DNA from: Paraburkholderia largidicola
GTDB lineage: Bacteria; Pseudomonadota; Gammaproteobacteria; Burkholderiales; Burkholderiaceae
NCBI RefSeq assembly: GCF_013426895.1
Contig: NZ_AP023175.1
Span: 1,674,001 to 1,738,000, forward strand
DNA length: 64,000 nucleotides
Direction of reading: 5' to 3'
The position numbers and the translations under genes are program-made. The notes under the pieces are model-generated. The model saw only the letters and a list, made by a program, of their open reading frames with translations, searched no databases and was not told the DNA's origin. Positions within the stretch are counted from its first letter, which is position 1. The number at the start of each line of letters is the position of its first letter. This document shows positions 17,732 to 26,248 of this stretch, piece by piece.

Positions 17732-18271
17732 ATGAGTCGTTTTTTCGGCGAAATCCGCCAGGCCGGTTATGTCGTGCGCGACATCGAGGCGGCAATGGAC
17801 CACTGGAGCCGCGTGCTCGGCGTCGGCCCGTGGTTCTATAACGAACGCGTGCCTATCGAGGACTATCGCTATCGCGGCGAACACTACGACGTGCATAACT
17901 CGGTGGCGCTCGCGAATTCGGGCGACTTGCAGGTCGAACTGATCCAGACACGCAACGACGCGCCTTCGATGTACCGCGACTTTCTCGCGGCCGGTCACAC
18001 TGGCTTGCAGCACAACGCCTACTGGACGACTTCGTTCGATGCCGATCTCGAACGTCTGCTTCAGCAAGGCTTTAAGGTGGCGATGAGCGGCAACGTCGGC
18101 AAGAACGGGCGCTTCGTGTACTTCGACACGGAGCAGCATCCGGGGACGGTGATCGAACTGTCGGAAGTGGCGGGGCCGAAGGGCAAGCTGTTCGACATGA
18201 TCCGTGCCGCGTCGCTGAACTGGGACGGCCGCGATGCCGTGCGCCCGTTTCCCGATCTGACGACGCTATGA
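17732..18271 (+). CDS. VOC-family enzyme in the RuBisCO-like operon
   Basis: A 179-residue vicinal-oxygen-chelate protein of the glyoxalase/methylmalonyl-CoA-epimerase kind. Metal-ligand positions can be read as Gln10 (EIRQAGYVV), Glu69 (LQVELIQ), His94 (GLQHNAYW) and Glu142 (TVIELSEV). That set suits an isomerase or epimerase using a divalent metal to stabilise an enediolate. GGGAG precedes the ATG. Its stop overlaps the start of the RuBisCO-like gene by 4 bases, so the two are translationally coupled. It may supply the isomerisation step otherwise missing from this pathway; that is inference. Confidence 0.8.
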   Translation: MSRFFGEIRQAGYVVRDIEAAMDHWSRVLGVGPWFYNERVPIEDYRYRGEHYDVHNSVALANSGDLQVELIQTRNDAPSMYRDFLAAGHTGLQHNAYWTTSFDADLERLLQQGFKVAMSGNVGKNGRFVYFDTEQHPGTVIELSEVAGPKGKLFDMIRAASLNWDGRDAVRPFPDLTTL

Positions 18272-19554
18272 GCGCGCCATCCTCTCGCGACGACAGCGTC
18301 GAAGCCGATTATCTGATCGAGACACCGCTCGACCTCGAACGGGTCGCCGACACGATAGCGGGCGAACAATCGAGCGGCACCTTCGTGCGCGTTGCCAATG
18401 AAAGCGACGCGTTGCGCGCGCGCAGCCGCGCAAGCGTGCTGCGCATCGAGGAGCTGGAGCCAGTGCCGCATGCGTCGCTGCCGAGCGCATGGCTCACAAG
18501 GCAACGCGTGAACGGGCCGTTCAGGCGCGCGCGCGTCACGCTGTCGTTTCCGGTCGCGAACATCGGCGCCAATCTGCCGACGCTCGCCGCGACGCTCGCC
18601 GGCAATCTGTACGATCTCGGCGAAGTGACGGGCATGCGTCTGCAGTCCGTGCGTGTGCCGCGTGCGTATCGCGAGCGCTTCGATCTTCCCGAGCACGGCG
18701 TCGCGGGCACGCGGCGTCTGACGGGCGTTGTCGAAGGGCCGATGGTCGGCACGATCATCAAGCCGAATGTGGGGCTGTCCGCGCAGGAGACCGCGCAACT
18801 CGTCAGAACGCTGTGCGAGGCGGGCATCGATTTCATCAAGGACGACGAGGTCTGCGCGAACCCGGAGCACGCGCCGATCGCAGAGCGCGTGCCCGCCGTG
18901 ATGCGCGAAGTGCGCGCGTTTCGCGAGCGCACGGGCAAGCGCGTGATGATCGCATTCAACATCACCGACGACATGGACGCGATGCGGCGTCACGCCGAAC
19001 TCGTCGAACGCGAAGAAGGCGACTGCGTGATGGCGAGCATCAACTGGTGCGGTTTCTCCGCGATCCAGGCGCTGCGCCGCGCGACGCCGCTCGCGCTGCA
19101 CGCGCATCGCAACGGCTTCGGCATGATGTCGCGCGACGCTTCGCTCGGCATCGGCTTTCAGGCTTATCAGACGCTATGGCGACTCGCGGGCGTCGATCAT
19201 ATGCACGTGCATGGACTCGCGGGCAAGTTCGCGCAAAGCGACACGGAAGTGACCGAATCCGCTCGCGACTGCGCCACGCCGCTCGCCGACGGACTCGACG
19301 ACCGCGTGCTGCCCGCGTTCTCGTCCGGACAATGGGCGGGCACGGTCCCCGCCACCTTCGATGCGATCGGCACGAGCGATCTGCTCTTCATGTCAGGCGG
19401 CGGCGTGCTCGCGCATCCGGACGGTCCGGCGGCGGGCGTGCGCAGCGTGCGGCAGGCGTGGGACGCCGCGCAATCGCGCACTCCGTTGCACGACTATGCC
19501 GCGCACGCGCCGGAACTGCGCGCCGCGCTCGCGTTCTTCGGACCGCGGACATGA
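18268..19554 (+). CDS. RuBisCO-like protein (form IV, large-subunit family)
   Basis: A 428-residue member of the RuBisCO large-subunit family. Aligned by motif to spinach numbering: Lys165 (K175, 'GTIIKPNVGLS'), Lys191-Asp193-Glu194 (K201 carbamate and Mg ligands, 'GIDFIKDDEV'), His280-Arg281 (H294-R295), His313 (H327), Lys320 (loop-6 K334) and GGG 377-379. Lys177 is replaced by Asn167 and Thr173 by Ile, and H298 by Phe, so true CO2-fixing RuBisCO activity is unlikely. The Mg/carbamate centre is intact, so it should act on an enolisable sugar phosphate. Known relatives next to DUF1537 kinases act on 3-oxo-isoapionate 4-phosphate. Overlaps both neighbours by 4 bases. Confidence 0.92.
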   Translation: MSAPSSRDDSVEADYLIETPLDLERVADTIAGEQSSGTFVRVANESDALRARSRASVLRIEELEPVPHASLPSAWLTRQRVNGPFRRARVTLSFPVANIGANLPTLAATLAGNLYDLGEVTGMRLQSVRVPRAYRERFDLPEHGVAGTRRLTGVVEGPMVGTIIKPNVGLSAQETAQLVRTLCEAGIDFIKDDEVCANPEHAPIAERVPAVMREVRAFRERTGKRVMIAFNITDDMDAMRRHAELVEREEGDCVMASINWCGFSAIQALRRATPLALHAHRNGFGMMSRDASLGIGFQAYQTLWRLAGVDHMHVHGLAGKFAQSDTEVTESARDCATPLADGLDDRVLPAFSSGQWAGTVPATFDAIGTSDLLFMSGGGVLAHPDGPAAGVRSVRQAWDAAQSRTPLHDYAAHAPELRAALAFFGPRT

Positions 19555-20858
19555 GCGCATCGTACGGTTTCTACGGCGACGATTTTACGGGCGCAACCGA
19601 CACGCTCGCGCATCTCGCCCGTGCCGGCCGCAAGTCACTGCTGTTTCTCGCGCCGCCCAGTCAGGCGCGGCTCGCCAGTGTCGGCCCGCTCGACGCGATC
19701 GGCATTGCGGGCGCCGCGCGCGCGATGCCGCCCGCCGCGATGGCCGACGAGCTGGCGCGGGTCGGCGCCTGCTTCGCCGCGCTCGGCGTGCGCGTGATGC
19801 ACTACAAGGTGTGCTCGACGTTCGACAGCGCGCCGGACGTCGGCAACATCGCGACTGCCGTCGCGACGCTGCGCCGCTACGTCGACAATCCGTTCGTTGC
19901 CATTGTCGGCGGCCAGCCTGGGCTGCTGCGCTACTGCGCGTTCGGGCAACTGTTCGCGGCATCGGGCGGCGATACGCGCGCCGTTCATCGCATCGACCGA
20001 CATCCGACGATGAGCCGTCATCCCGTCACGCCGATGCACGAAGCCGATTTGCGGCTGCATCTCGAAGCTCAGGGCATGCGCGATGTGGCATCGGTGGATT
20101 GGCGCGCGTACGCAATGCCGTTCGACGAACTCGAAGCGATGGTCGATGCGAAGGTCGCGTTGGGTTCGTCCGCTATCGTTTTCGACGTGCTGCGCGACGA
20201 TGATCTGCTGACGCTTGGACGCCTGATCTCGGCGCGTTCGCAGCGTGCGCCGCTGCTGGCCGTAGGCGCGAGCAGCGTCGCGCAGGCATGGTGCGCTGCC
20301 GATGGCGCGTCGGCTGGATGCCGGGAACGTGAAGCGCCGCCGCTCGGCCGCGCGCAAGGGCCCGTATTCGCGCTCGCGGGCAGCCTGTCGCCCGTCACGG
20401 CGGCGCAGATCGAAGCCACCCGCTCGTACTGGAAGATCGAACTCGATCCGCTCGCGTGCGACGGCGATACGCTGCGTTTCAAAGCCGCGCCCATCGTCGA
20501 CATGCTGCGCGACGGACGCAATGTGCTCGCGTTCACGCGCCGCCCGCACGCATCGGCGCGTGACGCGCAGCAGGTGGACGCAAGCCGCGAGCAGACTGCG
20601 CATGCGTGCGCGGCGCTGCTGCGCGACGTGGTGCGCGCGGCGAGGCCACGACGCATCGGCATTGCGGGCGGCGACACATCGAGCCATGCGGTCCAGGCAC
20701 TCGATGCGTGGGGTCTGTCCTATCGCGCGCCGCTGACGGCGGGCGTCACCGTCTGCCGCCTGCATGCCGACGAGCCCTGGCTCGACGGCACCGACATCAT
20801 GTTCAAAGGCGGGCAGATGGGCGACGTGGATGTCCTCGAACGGCTGATCGAAGGCTGA
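19551..20858 (+). CDS. DUF1537 four-carbon acid sugar kinase family protein
   Basis: A 435-residue ATP-dependent sugar-acid kinase of the DUF1537 family. The N-terminal domain begins 'YGFYGDDFTGATDTLAHLAR' (GDDFTGATD at residues 9-17). The C-terminal nucleotide domain has 'GGDTSSHAVQALDAWGL' from residue 373 and 'MFKGGQMGDVDVL' near 417-429. Family members phosphorylate tetronates, and OiaK phosphorylates 3-oxo-isoapionate. Placed directly after a RuBisCO-like gene with a 4-base overlap, it probably makes the phosphate substrate for that protein. It is the last gene of the operon. Confidence 0.9.
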   Translation: MSASYGFYGDDFTGATDTLAHLARAGRKSLLFLAPPSQARLASVGPLDAIGIAGAARAMPPAAMADELARVGACFAALGVRVMHYKVCSTFDSAPDVGNIATAVATLRRYVDNPFVAIVGGQPGLLRYCAFGQLFAASGGDTRAVHRIDRHPTMSRHPVTPMHEADLRLHLEAQGMRDVASVDWRAYAMPFDELEAMVDAKVALGSSAIVFDVLRDDDLLTLGRLISARSQRAPLLAVGASSVAQAWCAADGASAGCREREAPPLGRAQGPVFALAGSLSPVTAAQIEATRSYWKIELDPLACDGDTLRFKAAPIVDMLRDGRNVLAFTRRPHASARDAQQVDASREQTAHACAALLRDVVRAARPRRIGIAGGDTSSHAVQALDAWGLSYRAPLTAGVTVCRLHADEPWLDGTDIMFKGGQMGDVDVLERLIEG

Positions 20859-20874
20859 ATGCGCGTTGTGCGCG

Positions 20875-23800
20875 TCAGCCCTCCAGCTTCGACATCACCG
20901 ACGTCGCCGGATCGTACTGGTAGCCCTTTTGCGCGAGTTGCTGGGTCATCGTCGCGCCGATCAGCTTCTTCTGCGCTTCCCTGAACACCAGTTCATGATC
21001 GGGCTTGAGACGCTCCAGTTCGAATGACAGCCTGCGCAAGAGCGCGACTTCGCCGGTGCTGCGCGCGTCGATGAAGAGGATTTTTTCGTTCGCCTGGTCG
21101 AGCCGCTGCTTGATGTCCTTCGCGTACGTCACCCATTGCTCGGCGTTCGCGCGAAGCTCGTTGTAGGCCTTCGTGTGAGTCTTCGCCTGAGCCGCGATCT
21201 GGCGTTGCAAGGACGCGAGTTCTTCCGCGACATCGGCTCCGCCCGGCAGTTCGCCGCCTTGCGCACCCTGTGTCGATGCCTGTTCGCGCGGGCGCTCGGC
21301 CAGGCTTTGCGCCAGTTCGGCTGCGCGCTGTTCCGCGGCATCGGCCCGCTCTTTCGCGGCGAACGCGTCTTGCGTCGCGCGCGCCAGTTCGGCGCTGGCC
21401 GCCGTCTGCGACTCGCTCATCGCGCTGATCTGCGCGCGGGCTTCGTCCAGTTCGCGCGTGACGCGCTGCAGTTCGTTGAGTTGCGTCGACGCGCTGTCGC
21501 TTTTCGCTGCGGCCGCCTCGCGCTCGGATGAAAGGCTCTGCTCTGCTTGCGCTGCCTGACGTTCGGCTGCGTCCGCTCTTTCCTTCGCCGCCGATGCGTC
21601 CTGTGCGAGCTTTGCCAGTTCTGCGCTCGCGGATGTGTGCGCGTCGGTGAGCGTGTCGATCTGCTTGCGGGCTTCGGCGAGTTCTTGCGTCACGCGCTGC
21701 AGTTCGTCGAGTTGCGACGATGCTTCGCTGTTGCGCGCGACGGCGGCTTCCCGTTCCGCTGCGAGGCTCTGTTCCAGTTGTGCTGCACGTTGCCCGGCTG
21801 AGTCCGCTCGTTCTTTTGCGGCGGATACTTCTTGCGTGAGCCGCGACAGTTCGGCGCTTGCGACGGACTGGGCTTCCGTCAGCGCGGCTGCCTGTTTGCG
21901 GGCTTCATCGCGTTCGGCTGCGAGCGTTTGTTCGGCTGCTTCCGCGCGGTGCTTCGCCGCGGATGCGTCTTGCGTCACCTGCGCCAGTTCTGCGGCTGCC
22001 GCCGTTTGCGTCTCGGTCAGCGCGTTGATCTGATTACGCGCTTCTTCGAGTTCGCGCGTAACGCGTTGCAGCTCGTTCGATTGAGCCGACGCTTCGGCGC
22101 TTCGCGCTGTCGCTGCCTCGCGTTCCGCATCGAGATCCCGTCCCAACTGGGCTGACAGTTGCGCGGCTGCATCGGCGCGGCGCTTTTCGGCGGATGCATC
22201 TTGCGTCATCTGCGCCAGTTCGGCGGCGGCTGCCGTTTGCGCCTCGGTCAGCGCGTTGATCCGATTGCGGGCCTCTTCGAGTTCGCGCGTGACGCGTTGC
22301 AACTCGTCGAACTGAGCGGACGCTTCGCTGTTGCGCGCCACGGCTGCTTCGCGCGCGACGGCAAGACTCTCGTCCAGCTGGACGGCGCGCTGTTCGGCGG
22401 CTTCGGCCCGCTGCTTCGTGGATGCGGCTTCCTGCCGGACGTTCGCCAGTTCGGCGCTTGCCGCCGTCTGCGCCTCGGTGAGCGCGTGGATCTGTGTTCG
22501 CGCGCCTTCGAGTTCATCCGTGACGCGCTGCAATTCGCTGGTCCGCGCCGCCGATGCCTCTCGCTCGCTCGCGAGGTTCTGCTCCAGCTCCGTTGCGCGT
22601 CGTTCGGCGGCTTCGGCCCTTTCCTTCGCGGCCGTCGAGTCTTGCGTCAACGCGTCGATCCGTGAACGGGCTTCGTCGAGTTCGCGCGTGACGCGCTGCC
22701 GTTCGTCGCTTTGCGCCGCCGTGGCCTCGCGCTCGGATGCGAGGCTTTGCTCCAGTTCCGCTACTCGCTGCCCGGCCGCGTCGGCCCGTTGTTTTGCCGA
22801 CGATGCGTCTTCCGTGACCCGCGCCAGTTCGGCGCTTGCGGCCGTCTGCGCCTCGGTCAGCGCATTGATCTGCGCGCGAGCTTCGTCCAGTTCGGTCCTG
22901 ACACGCTGAAGTTCATCGCTGTGCGCCGCCGTTGTCTCGCGCTCTACCGTCAGGCTCTGCTCGAGTTGCGACACGCGCTGCTCGGCCGCATCGGCCCTTT
23001 GCTTCGCGGTGGACGCGTCCTGCGAGACCCGCGCCAGTTCGGCACTCGCGGCCGTCTGCGCCTCGGTCAGCGTATCGGCACGCGTGCGTGCTTCTTCCAG
23101 TTCGCGTGTGACGCGCTGCAGTTCGTCGCGCTGCGCCGCCGTGGCCTCGCGTTCCACCGTCAGGCTCTGGTCCAGCTGGGACGCGCGTTGTTCCGCTGCG
23201 TCGGCACGTTCGGTCGCGGCAGAGACGTCCTGCGTCATGCGCGCCAGTTCGGCTGCCGCCAGCGTGTGCGCCTCGGTCAGCGCGCCGATCTGCGCTCGGG
23301 ATTCGTTCAGTTCGTGGTTGACGCGCTCAAGTGCGTTGCGCTGCTCGGACAGGTCGGCGGCATGTTCCAGCGCGGCGTCGCGTTCCGCGGCGAGTGCATT
23401 GCGGGTCTCGTTCAGGTCGGCCTCGACCGATGCGAGGCGCGCGGTGCTCTCGTTCGCCTGCGCCGCCGCTGCATCGGCGCGCGACACCGCTGCGGCCGCT
23501 TCCTGGGACCAGCGCTCGGCTTCTTCCGACTTCGCCTGGCAAGCCTCGTCCAGTGTCGCGATCTGCCGACGCGCGTCATCGCGCTCGCGGCCAAGCCGCG
23601 CGATCTCGTCGTTTTTGCCCGAAACCGTCGCGGCGAGCCATTCATTTGCCCGGTGCTGATCTTCGAGCGTGCTCTGGATCGCCGTGAGCCTGGCCTCGCC
23701 CGCCGATGCGCGCTCGCTCAGGTTCTGGGCGCTGGCCTCGGCGGCTTCCGCGCGCGCGGTTACTGTTTCGAAGTCGGCGCGAACCTGCGCGGCGGATTCC

Positions 23801-24243
23801 TGCAACGCGTGGAGGTCGTGGCGCAACCTGTCCAGCCGCTCGCGCCCCGTCGCGGCCTCTTCCCCCGTCTCCTGATACGCGGCAAGCGCCTCGTCACGCT
23901 CCCTGCGCACGACATCGAGTTGCTGGCTCGCCGCATCCAGGCCTTCGCTGAGCAACCGCCCGGCGTCGTCCTGTGAAGCGGTCCAGATGCGGCGTGCGGC
24001 TTCCATCAAGGTTTCCGCCAGTTCGCCCGGCAGCGCCTTCTGCGCTTGCGTCTCCGGTGCCGGCGGCTGCGGCTCGCGCGCCTCGCGCCAGCGTTGCAGC
24101 GCGGCGGCGACCGCGACGATCGAACCGCTGCGAACTTCCGCCCAGATCGTGACGGGGGAAACCAGACGGCCTTCTTCGGTCATGCGGTCTGCAACGGCTG
24201 CGACCTGCTCATCAATCATGGTGGTGTCGGTGTCGGTGGACAT
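20875..24243 (-). CDS. Giant KfrA-like DNA-binding coiled-coil protein
   Basis: A 1122-residue protein. The N-terminal 60 residues, with 'VAAVADRMTEEGRLVSPVTI' and 'SIVAVAAALQRWREAR', resemble the KfrA_N helix-turn-helix of plasmid proteins. Residues about 65-980 are an almost unbroken coiled coil, with about ten tandem repeats from residue 305. The last 140 residues are different: 'LASLQRQIAAQAKTHTKAYN' then 'LLRRLSFELERLKPDHELVF'. Plasmid KfrA proteins are about 300-400 residues, so this is a roughly threefold expansion. The ATG at 24243 has GAGG upstream. Possible roles are replicon organisation or partition, or a filament-like scaffold; none is proven. Confidence 0.8.
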   Translation of the reverse strand: MSTDTDTTMIDEQVAAVADRMTEEGRLVSPVTIWAEVRSGSIVAVAAALQRWREAREPQPPAPETQAQKALPGELAETLMEAARRIWTASQDDAGRLLSEGLDAASQQLDVVRRERDEALAAYQETGEEAATGRERLDRLRHDLHALQESAAQVRADFETVTARAEAAEASAQNLSERASAGEARLTAIQSTLEDQHRANEWLAATVSGKNDEIARLGRERDDARRQIATLDEACQAKSEEAERWSQEAAAAVSRADAAAAQANESTARLASVEADLNETRNALAAERDAALEHAADLSEQRNALERVNHELNESRAQIGALTEAHTLAAAELARMTQDVSAATERADAAEQRASQLDQSLTVEREATAAQRDELQRVTRELEEARTRADTLTEAQTAASAELARVSQDASTAKQRADAAEQRVSQLEQSLTVERETTAAHSDELQRVRTELDEARAQINALTEAQTAASAELARVTEDASSAKQRADAAGQRVAELEQSLASEREATAAQSDERQRVTRELDEARSRIDALTQDSTAAKERAEAAERRATELEQNLASEREASAARTSELQRVTDELEGARTQIHALTEAQTAASAELANVRQEAASTKQRAEAAEQRAVQLDESLAVAREAAVARNSEASAQFDELQRVTRELEEARNRINALTEAQTAAAAELAQMTQDASAEKRRADAAAQLSAQLGRDLDAEREAATARSAEASAQSNELQRVTRELEEARNQINALTETQTAAAAELAQVTQDASAAKHRAEAAEQTLAAERDEARKQAAALTEAQSVASAELSRLTQEVSAAKERADSAGQRAAQLEQSLAAEREAAVARNSEASSQLDELQRVTQELAEARKQIDTLTDAHTSASAELAKLAQDASAAKERADAAERQAAQAEQSLSSEREAAAAKSDSASTQLNELQRVTRELDEARAQISAMSESQTAASAELARATQDAFAAKERADAAEQRAAELAQSLAERPREQASTQGAQGGELPGGADVAEELASLQRQIAAQAKTHTKAYNELRANAEQWVTYAKDIKQRLDQANEKILFIDARSTGEVALLRRLSFELERLKPDHELVFREAQKKLIGATMTQQLAQKGYQYDPATSVMSKLEG
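21295..23331 (-). repeat. Tandem coiled-coil repeats of 70/77/56 residues inside the KfrA-like gene
   Basis: The repeat begins LQRVTRELEEAR, continues ALTEAQTAASAELA, then QDAS.AKQRADAAEQR and EQSLA.ERE. Units at residues 305, 375, 445, 515, 571, 648, 725, 781, 848 and 925 have lengths 70, 70, 70, 56, 77, 77, 56, 67, 77 and a partial 59. Apart from the 67-residue unit and the partial last one, all lengths are multiples of seven, so the heptad register is kept when units gain or lose segments. Confidence 0.85.
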
Positions 24244-24631
24244 AGGCGCCTCGAGAATCAACTGGCCAGGCGAAAGACAAAATTTTCGATACGTTACTAC
24301 GATCGGCGGCATCCGCAACGTAAGAAACGTGCCAATGCGCATCCAGCAAGCATTTGAAGGGCGGTGCAGGCGTCCGTAACGCTACGCCCTGATTCTGACA
24401 GGCGGCATCGACGGGATGGGCGATGGCTTTGGGCCAACGGTTGTCAGAACCCGCGCAACGGGCGTTCGACCCGGTTGCAGGACGTATGCCCACGCGCCAT
24501 CGCCGTCGGCAGGCGGGACTCGCGCGGGAAATTTGATCGCGTGCAAGATTCTCTTCCCTTATGCGACAATACGAATAATTCTCATTTAGAAGCTTTATTT
24601 TTGCTTACTGGACTCGTCCGGAAGACCGCGC
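24244..24631. other. Intergenic region between KfrA-like gene and FecI-type sigma gene
   Basis: A 388-base non-coding stretch separating two divergent transcripts. The KfrA-proximal half shows no recognisable element. The end near the sigma gene becomes AT-rich (24560-24605) and holds a Fur-box-like sequence at 24569-24587. Confidence 0.5.
24569..24587 (+). promoter_or_regulatory. Fur-box-like site upstream of the FecI-type sigma gene
   Basis: ATACGAATAATTCTCATTT resembles natural Fur sites of the AATAATTCTCATTT type found before iron-starvation sigma genes. It lies 44 bases before the sigma start, in an AT-rich patch. Iron-dependent repression of the sigma/FecR pair is inferred. Confidence 0.55.
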
Positions 24632-25144
24632 ATGCCGGCAGACAATCTCTCGTTGCGTCTCGAGGTCGAAGACCTCTACGTCGCCCATCATGGCTGGCTT
24701 CACACGTGGCTGCGCCGCAAGCTGGGATGCGCGCATCGGGCGGCCGACCTTGCGCACGACACCTTCATGCGCCTGCTCGCGCGCGACGAACCGCTTGAAC
24801 TGCTCGAACCGCGCGCCTTCCTGACGACGGTCGCCCAGCGCGTGCTGGCGAATCACTGGCGACGCGAGCAGATCGAGCGCGCGTACCTCGAAGCGCTCGC
24901 GCTGGTGCCGGAGCCGCTTGCGCCGTCGCCCGAAGAGCGTGCCGTGCTGCTCGAAACACTGTGCGAGATCGATGCGTTGCTCGACGGTCTGCCCGTACTG
25001 GTAAAACGCGCGTTCCTGATGGCGCAACTCGACGGCGCGACGCAGACGGAAATCGCCGCCACGCTGCGCATTTCCCTTGCGACGGTGAAGCGCTATCTGC
25101 TGAAAGCAGCCGCGCAATGCTTCTTTGCAATGAAACTGGAATGA
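24632..25144 (+). CDS. ECF sigma factor, FecI-type (iron starvation)
   Basis: A 170-residue extracytoplasmic-function sigma factor. Region 2 is 'LYVAHHGWLHTWLRRKLGC' with 'AADLAHDTFMRLLARDEPL' and 'FLTTVAQRVLANHWRRE'; region 4 is 'LPVLVKRAFLMAQLDGATQT' followed by 'EIAATLRISLATVKRYL'. This wording is typical of FecI. It is followed after 4 bases by FecR and then by a TonB receptor with a signalling domain, the complete three-part surface-signalling set. It directs RNA polymerase to the receptor gene when the ferric ligand binds. Confidence 0.92.
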   Translation: MPADNLSLRLEVEDLYVAHHGWLHTWLRRKLGCAHRAADLAHDTFMRLLARDEPLELLEPRAFLTTVAQRVLANHWRREQIERAYLEALALVPEPLAPSPEERAVLLETLCEIDALLDGLPVLVKRAFLMAQLDGATQTEIAATLRISLATVKRYLLKAAAQCFFAMKLE

Positions 25145-25148
25145 ACGC

Positions 25149-26135
25149 GTGAATATCGGCAGCCCTCCTGGCATCGCGCCCAATGTCGCGCGTCGTGCGG
25201 TCGAATGGTGGCTCGATCTGCAGTCCGGCGACATCACGGACTCGCAACGACGCGCGTTCGAATGCTGGCGGGCCGAACATGCCGACCACGATCGCGCGTG
25301 GCGGCATATCCAGTCCGTGAGTCAACGCTTTCAGACGCTCAACGATGGCGCAGGCGGGAGTGCCGCGCGCGCCGCGTTGACGCGTCCACGTTCGCCCGCG
25401 CGGCGCGCGGGCGTCAAGGCGCTGGTCCTGCTCTTCTTTGCGGGCGGGACCGCCTGGCTTGCGCGCGATCAGATTGCGTGGCGGAGCTGGAGCGCGGATC
25501 TGCGCACCAGCACGGGCGAGCAGCGCAACGTGACGCTCGCCGACGGCACGCGGCTCATGCTCAATACCGCGAGCGCCGTCGATGTCCGCTTTTCCGACAC
25601 CGAGCGCCGCATCGTTCTGCTTCGTGGCGAAATCATGGTCGTCACGGGGCACGACGACGGACCCACGCCGCGCCCGTTCGTCGCACAGACGGCACAAGGC
25701 GTATCGATACCGCTCGGCACGCGCTTCTCGCTCAGACAGGAAGACTCGACGACCCGGCTCGACGTGTTCGAAGGCGCGGTCAAGGTCGAACCGGGCCACG
25801 CGCCGGGGGTGTCGAAGGTCGTGCATGCAGGCGAGCGCATGCGCTTCACCGCCACGCAGATCATGTCTATCGAGCCGACAAGCGCGGATACCGCGGCATG
25901 GACACAAGGCATGCTGGTCGCCAGCAACATGCGTCTGACCGACTTCCTGTCGGAACTCGGACGGTATCGGGACGGCTACCTGCGCTGCGATCCTTCGATC
26001 GCGGACTTCCGCTTGTCAGGCACGTATCCGCTATCGGACACCGATCGCGTGCTCAACACCCTCGCGACCACGCTGCCCGTCGAACTGGAGTACATCACGC
26101 GCTACTGGGTAACGGTGAAGCGAGCGCGTTCGTAG
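25149..26135 (+). CDS. FecR-type anti-sigma/sigma regulator
   Basis: A 328-residue inner-membrane protein. Residues 12-55 form the N-terminal DUF4880 segment that contacts the sigma factor ('ARRAVEWWLDLQSGDITDSQ'). One membrane span lies at about 89-105 ('VKALVLLFFAGGTAWLA'). The periplasmic FecR domain starts with 'STGEQRNVTLADGTRLMLNT' and receives the signal from the receptor's STN domain. The start is GTG at 25149, 4 bases after the sigma stop; an ATG at 25141 reads straight into a stop codon. Confidence 0.9.
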   Translation: MNIGSPPGIAPNVARRAVEWWLDLQSGDITDSQRRAFECWRAEHADHDRAWRHIQSVSQRFQTLNDGAGGSAARAALTRPRSPARRAGVKALVLLFFAGGTAWLARDQIAWRSWSADLRTSTGEQRNVTLADGTRLMLNTASAVDVRFSDTERRIVLLRGEIMVVTGHDDGPTPRPFVAQTAQGVSIPLGTRFSLRQEDSTTRLDVFEGAVKVEPGHAPGVSKVVHAGERMRFTATQIMSIEPTSADTAAWTQGMLVASNMRLTDFLSELGRYRDGYLRCDPSIADFRLSGTYPLSDTDRVLNTLATTLPVELEYITRYWVTVKRARS

Positions 26136-26248
26136 CGCGCAATCACTACGCGGCAAAAAATTTTCGTCGACATTGAGCTGTTTTCGATTCTCGCGGGACA
26201 AGGCAGATGAGAACACCAGATCATCTACCTCCTCGAGCCTCGTAAAAC

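Noticed and set aside
18268..19554. A carbon-fixing RuBisCO
   Set aside because: Lys177, Thr173 and His298 equivalents are lost, and no small subunit or phosphoribulokinase is present.
21295..23331. CRISPR-like or satellite interpretation of the repeated DNA
   Set aside because: The repeats are about 210-231 bases, in frame, diverged at third positions, and encode a coiled coil, so they are protein repeats.
26136..26248. A Fur box directly upstream of the STN receptor
   Set aside because: No match to the Fur consensus was found; the A/T-rich run near 26155 could be part of a sigma-factor promoter but no consensus could be assigned.
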